From Siphonodentalium dalli (taxonomy: Eukaryota; Mollusca; Scaphopoda; Gadilida; Siphonodentaliidae): a stretch of DNA of 64,000 nt. Below the pieces are notes generated by a model. It had not been told where the DNA came from, did no database searches, and was given only the letters and a program-made list of their open reading frames with translations. The stretch spans positions 195,491,887 through 195,555,886 of the forward strand of contig CP136062.1 of the NCBI GenBank assembly GCA_032622095.1, written 5' to 3'. Every line of letters begins with the position of its first letter. The stretch's first letter is position 1. The position numbers were made by a program, and so were the translations under genes. Shown here piece by piece: positions 60,277-64,000 of this stretch.

Positions 60277-60499
60277 CTATGGAAACAGGAAAGTATAAGG
60301 GGACAAATTACAAATTTCATTCAAGTTGTCGCTGAATCGGCCATTGTCACAACACATAGATCACATTTGTAGTCAGCTTTTTCTACAGCGCCATAGACAT
60401 AGAATTTAAATCTACAGCATAACGTCATTCCCCAAAGTTGTTCTATTATTATTCTATTATTATAATGCAATTTTTTATGTTTAGGCCTTCAATTGTGAA

Positions 60500-60756
60500 G
60501 TGAATAAAAGATGGAATCATATTTGAAATCCAAGATGGCTGCTGGTGGCCATGTTTTTTAACGGATTTCCGAAATAATTAATGACTCCCATTTAGAGGTC
60601 ACCCGATGATCAATATGAAGTTTGATGATGATCGGATGAGAGATTTGACCTGTAGGGTGTACTAACGAAAATTGTTGATGGATCATGGACGAACGGACGC
60701 CAATCCATGGCAATAGCTCAAATTTGACAAAGTAAAGATGAGCTAAAAATTCTCGC
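60500..60756 (-). repeat. Short family G element
   Basis: One unit (AAATCCAAGATGGCTGCTGG, TGACTCCCATTTAGAGGTCA) with the closing CCATGGCAATAGCTCAAATT and GATGAGCTAAAAATTC end. Confidence 0.6.
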
Positions 60757-61595
60757 TCGAGAAAAGCTTGCTACATTTGTGACCATTTTTTAATTCTGGC
60801 TATTAATTTGTCACTACCTTGTGACCCCATAAACCAGATTACCATATGGATCAAATATCTAAAGCTAAAATATGAATGTACATTTATCCCATATAAGGCC
60901 ACAGCAATTTTATTAGTCGGTCAGAGTTGGTTAGGAAAAAATCTCTGGATAGAGGAGGTCTTGACAAACCGATTTGCGATTATTCGACACATTCCTTTTG
61001 AATGCAAATATTTTACTTATTCACTTGAAATCATTTTTTGCAGATAAAAATAAATAAAACCAGCGCATTAATATCTCAATTATTCTCATTATTCCGTGGT
61101 AATATGACTTTGATGTTTTGATGAGAAGTCTTACACAAATTGAACACCATGGGCCCAAAAAAAAACTAAAAAACTAAATACTATTAATTTTTGTTTTGTT
61201 GCAATTTGGGTCAAATGTTGTTAACAAACAACTAATTAAATTGCTGTTGACAAATCACAATAACTTAGCTCTGTGTTAACACATACATATAAATAGATGG
61301 TAGACTAAATAAACTATACTTACCTTGGGAAGTTGCAGTTCATTTTGGATTATAATAATTAAAATTTTGCGCAATTTCAAGCACCATCTGGTCATTGGTG
61401 GTGTATTGGAGGTGTAAATTTAATGTAAGGTCTATGCCTAATATGCAGTCTGAAACACTGGTTGTCGACACTCTAAAAAACTGTTTGTTGAGGGACTACT
61501 TTCAGCCTTATAAGCTTTGACTGACTATGTTACATTTATTACAAAGCACAATTGAGACAAATAGCCTTGAACTCAAGCATTTTTGTGCTAGTTAC

Positions 61596-61608
<13 letters not shown>
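60757..61608. other. No gene recognised
   Basis: A plus frame at 60808-61047 has no motif. On the minus strand, 61490-61340 reads VSDCILGIDLTLNLHL before a stop, faintly like a retroelement protease end, but it is too short to call. (TA)12 follows at 61609-61633. Confidence 0.4.
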
Positions 61609-61633
<25 letters not shown>

Positions 61634-61635
<2 letters not shown>

Positions 61636-61903
61636 TAGTATTGGAGGCAAGGACTCAGTATGAGTATTCATTGCTACAAATGTGCTTAACTCAGTGAGCA
61701 TGAACAAATTCTCATTTATTATCGATATGACCATGTATGGATCTGAATGGATCATTGAGATGTCCCTCAACTCAGATCAAGCTTGAAAATCGGCCCATAT
61801 TTCCGTCCATGTCGGGGTTCAAACCATGCCAACCCCTCGTCTAGCCCAGACTGTGATGATCTTATCCATGACCTAACCACTTCGGCTACGGGAATATCCT
61901 TAA
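61634..61903 (-). mobile_element. tRNA-derived SINE, copy 1 (full length)
   Basis: On the minus strand the head contains CCGTAGCCGAAGTGGTTAGG (box A-like) and GGTTTGAACCCC (box B-like, 61813-61825). The body ends CCTCCAATACTATGA followed by (TA)n. Box A and B layout shows descent from a tRNA and internal RNA polymerase III promotion. Confidence 0.8.
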
Positions 61904-61987
61904 AAACGAAGCCTTCCATGCAGCATGTTAGAACAAAGGAACTGTCAGGTCTGACAATGATATTCTTAAGATATTAGGTTTCAACAC

Positions 61988-62160
61988 CATGGCCATGTAT
62001 CGATCGGAATGGCATATTGAGATGTCCCTCAACTCAGATCAAGCATGAAAATCAGTCCCGATTTTTGCCCATGTCGGGTTCGAACCCATGCCAACCTTGT
62101 CTAGCACAGAATATGATGATCTTTCCCACGACCTAACCACCTCGGCTACGGGGACATCCT
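61988..62160 (-). mobile_element. tRNA-derived SINE, copy 2 (3'-truncated)
   Basis: Head CCCCGTAGCCGAGGTGGTTA and box B GGGTTCGAACCC at 62075-62086; the body stops near 61988. It abuts a TTAACCCTTTCAGTGCC fragment at 62160-62205. Confidence 0.85.
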
Positions 62161-62400
62161 TAACCCTTTCAGTGCCAAGTCCGATTTTTGTATCAACCCA
62201 TATTTCCTTGATAATTTTTCAAGTTTATTGATTATATTAATGTGATACATTGATGGAAAGAGTCCTTGATAATTGGGAAGCATATCAGTCTGAACATTGG
62301 TTAATATATTGACACACAACGCATCTACCATTATATTCAAATAGCACAATTGATGCACTTCTTCCGAAAATGTGTCTGTGACCATATATGATTACTGGTA

Positions 62401-62530
62401 TCATAGTATTGGAGGCACAGACTCAGTATGAATGTTCATTGCTTCAAATGTGCTTAATTCAGTGAACATGAACAAATTCTCATTTCTTATCGATATGACC
62501 ATGTATGGATCGGAATGGATCATTGAGATG
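62401..62530 (-). mobile_element. tRNA-derived SINE, copy 3 (3' half only)
   Basis: The same body as copy 1 from CGACATCTCAATGATCC to CCTCCAATACTATGATA. The tRNA-like head is replaced by a TA-type hairpin MITE at 62527-62651. Confidence 0.75.
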
Positions 62531-62651
62531 TCGGAAAGCTCTCACTGCGAGCTTTCCGATGAATGGCAACAAGCCATATTTTCGACTAAATCCTGAAAAG
62601 TTACCCATAATTCTCCTGTGGTTAAGGAGTCGATTGTTTAGGGCATTACTG
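62527..62651. mobile_element. Truncated TA-type hairpin MITE
   Basis: Begins in the left arm at GAAAGCTCTCACTGCGAGC and runs to GGGCATTACTG. Confidence 0.75.
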
Positions 62652-62864
62652 CAGCTCTCATTGGCCAACAAGTTATAAATCTATCATTCCTCCTACAACA
62701 ACCAATTGTGTTGGTGTCAGAGGAAATGGTAACACAGCATCACTTTGCATGTTTTTCGTCAGCAATATTTGGGTGTTTGAAACGACCTTCACCTTGCTGT
62801 TTGTCTATCACAAACAATGGATTGAATTGAATTGAATTAATGCAACATTTGCAAAGTTGATGCA

Positions 62865-63126
62865 TTAACCCTTCCATTACTGGAGCTTCCTTAAATTTTG
62901 CGAAAACCCTGTGCCAATGGATTCTCTTATATTTGTGAGTCTCCCATAGGGAGCCTCGCATATATAAGAGAATACATTAGCCTAACAATATATCCCTTGA
63001 CATTGTAAACCAGTGCATTCTCTTATATATGCGAGGCTCCCTATGGGAGACTAACATATATAAGAGATTGCATTGGCACAGGATCATTATTGCTGCACCA
63101 GCGCAGCTCCCATCATGAAAGGGTTA
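62865..63126. mobile_element. TTAA-flanked MITE (type i)
   Basis: Starts TTAACCCTTCCATTACTGGA and ends CATCATGAAAGGGTTAT (right TTAA mutated), with two TCTCCCATAGGGAG hairpins. Confidence 0.8.
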
Positions 63127-63868
63127 TACATGTCATTTTGTAACATTATTCATTAGTCAACTTACATTGAAGCAATGATGGACATGACACAGGTGCTTGT
63201 TACATTGTGACTAAATAATTATGTCAAGTGTCAGAATTTGTTGCCGACATCTAAGGCACAAATTTACGCACTAATTTTTAGCGAATACGCTCGGCTTTTA
63301 TTGATGTCTGCAACATCAGAATTATGTCCCCACTATATGTGCAGACTTAAACCGATTACTAGTATGTATTTTTGCCCTTCCATGAGTTCCGTTACTAGTG
63401 TGTCTTTCCAATTTTTTATGTAGTCATGCCATTGTGCTTTCGTCAGTTCGAAGTTGATTTTGCAATTCAGATAATAAATAAACAACTTCTAGAATATGCT
63501 AAATGCATTAGCGATTCAGCACAAGGACACATAATACTTGCACCGCATGCAAAATGTCAGACATATATCAATTGTTCAACACCCATGTGTCAACAAGTTT
63601 GTCACAGCAGTGACTGTCTTTGCCCAACACTTGATCACAACTGTTGGCTGGGTAGTTACGCACGCGCAAGTACTCCCCCAAATCAAGTATGAACCTGATT
63701 GGTTGGCATAATATTATTTTTTTTTCGTATTTTTTATTGAAAAAAAATGAATAACAAACGAGGAAGGGACAACATACAAGCACACATCTTTGCTCTCGAT
63801 CCATTGCAAGTGAAAATCTTCCAAGCCCCGGCTTGCTTTCTTACCTGTGACATGCATTTATACAATGC
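63127..63868. other. No feature recognised
   Basis: The plus frame 63426-63692 is Cys-rich but has no recognisable domain; nothing resembles the missing macro-domain N-terminus. Confidence 0.5.
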
Positions 63869-64000
63869 TTAACCCATCCATGACTGGAGCTTCCTGAAAT
63901 TTTGCGAAAAAAACCCAGAGCCAATGCATTCTCTTATATATGCGAGCCTCACATATATAAGAGAATGCATTGCCTAACAATATTTACCTTGGCCTTGTAA
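63869..64000. mobile_element. TTAA-type MITE (type i), cut by the window end
   Basis: Starts TTAACCCATCCATGACTGGA; the first hairpin GCATTCTCTTATATATGCGA is shortened. Confidence 0.75.

Noticed and set aside
60808-61047. 79-residue plus-strand frame with a 'GQSWLGKN' segment
   Set aside because: It superficially recalls a P-loop but lacks the GKS/T, and nothing around it supports a gene.
61340-61490. Minus-strand peptide VSDCILGIDLTLNLHL followed by a consensus GTAAGTAT donor
   Set aside because: It resembles the end of a retroelement aspartic protease, but a stop lies between it and the donor, only about 49 codons are open, and no reverse transcriptase is nearby.
62070-62165. Possible functional tRNA gene on the minus strand
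   Set aside because: Box A and B sequences are good, but the acceptor arms do not pair well and the downstream body is repeated in neighbouring copies, so it is a SINE.
63836-63868. Strong donor-like CACAG|GTAAGAAAG on the minus strand
   Set aside because: Only about 28 bases separate it from a TTAA-flanked MITE, and no acceptor or open macro-like coding sequence precedes it.

Overview
The window is AT-rich animal genomic DNA. It is dominated by transposable elements, foldback MITEs and tandem repeats. It carries the 3' part of one multi-exon gene on the minus strand. Very long introns, a metazoan PARP14-type architecture, a tRNA-derived SINE, a Penelope-like remnant and abundant repeats built on 'GATGGCTGCTGGTGGCCATG' and 'GACGGACGG' motifs suggest a marine invertebrate. 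A lophotrochozoan such as a bivalve mollusc is my best guess, but it is an inference, not something the sequence proves.

The gene runs from 60276 down to 13658. I could place ten exons by splice signals, reading phase and homology: 60276-59851, 55026-54860, 52272-52045, 45983-45762, 44737-44677, 38366-38170, 20412-20001, 17659-17517, 14859-14685 and 13986-13658. Every junction is phase-compatible, and the joined frame stays open for 786 residues to a TGA. Domain order is: macro domain (its beginning lies outside the window), acidic linker, second macro domain, two KH-like modules, WWE domain, PARP catalytic domain. This is the layout of PARP14-type mono-ADP-ribosyltransferases. The catalytic triad reads His-Tyr-Met, which fits mono- rather than poly-ADP-ribosylation. 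Upstream exons must lie beyond 64000.

Downstream of the gene (1-13657) there is no convincing gene. This part holds a hairpin MITE split by a 1143-bp element with a 9-bp target duplication (1168-2440). It also holds a 5.4-kb inverted-repeat element (4013-9438) inserted cleanly into an older dispersed repeat, plus other repeat fragments. The introns hold at least three MITE families: a TA-flanked hairpin family, TTAA-flanked piggyBac-like families, and a hairpin family with GGTCCCC arms. They also hold long degenerate tandem families, an ~89-bp satellite (34090-35745), a 1294-bp element with 24-bp terminal repeats (25530-26823), and a Penelope-like GIY-YIG remnant antisense to the gene (52371-52698).

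Upstream of the first visible exon (60277-64000) there are three copies of a tRNA-derived SINE, more MITEs and no recognisable exon. The most unusual observations are the clean 5.4-kb insertion, a hairpin module that recurs inside elements with four different kinds of ends, the MITEs crowded within 50 bp of PARP exons, and an in-frame coding-like extension past the donor of the sixth visible exon.
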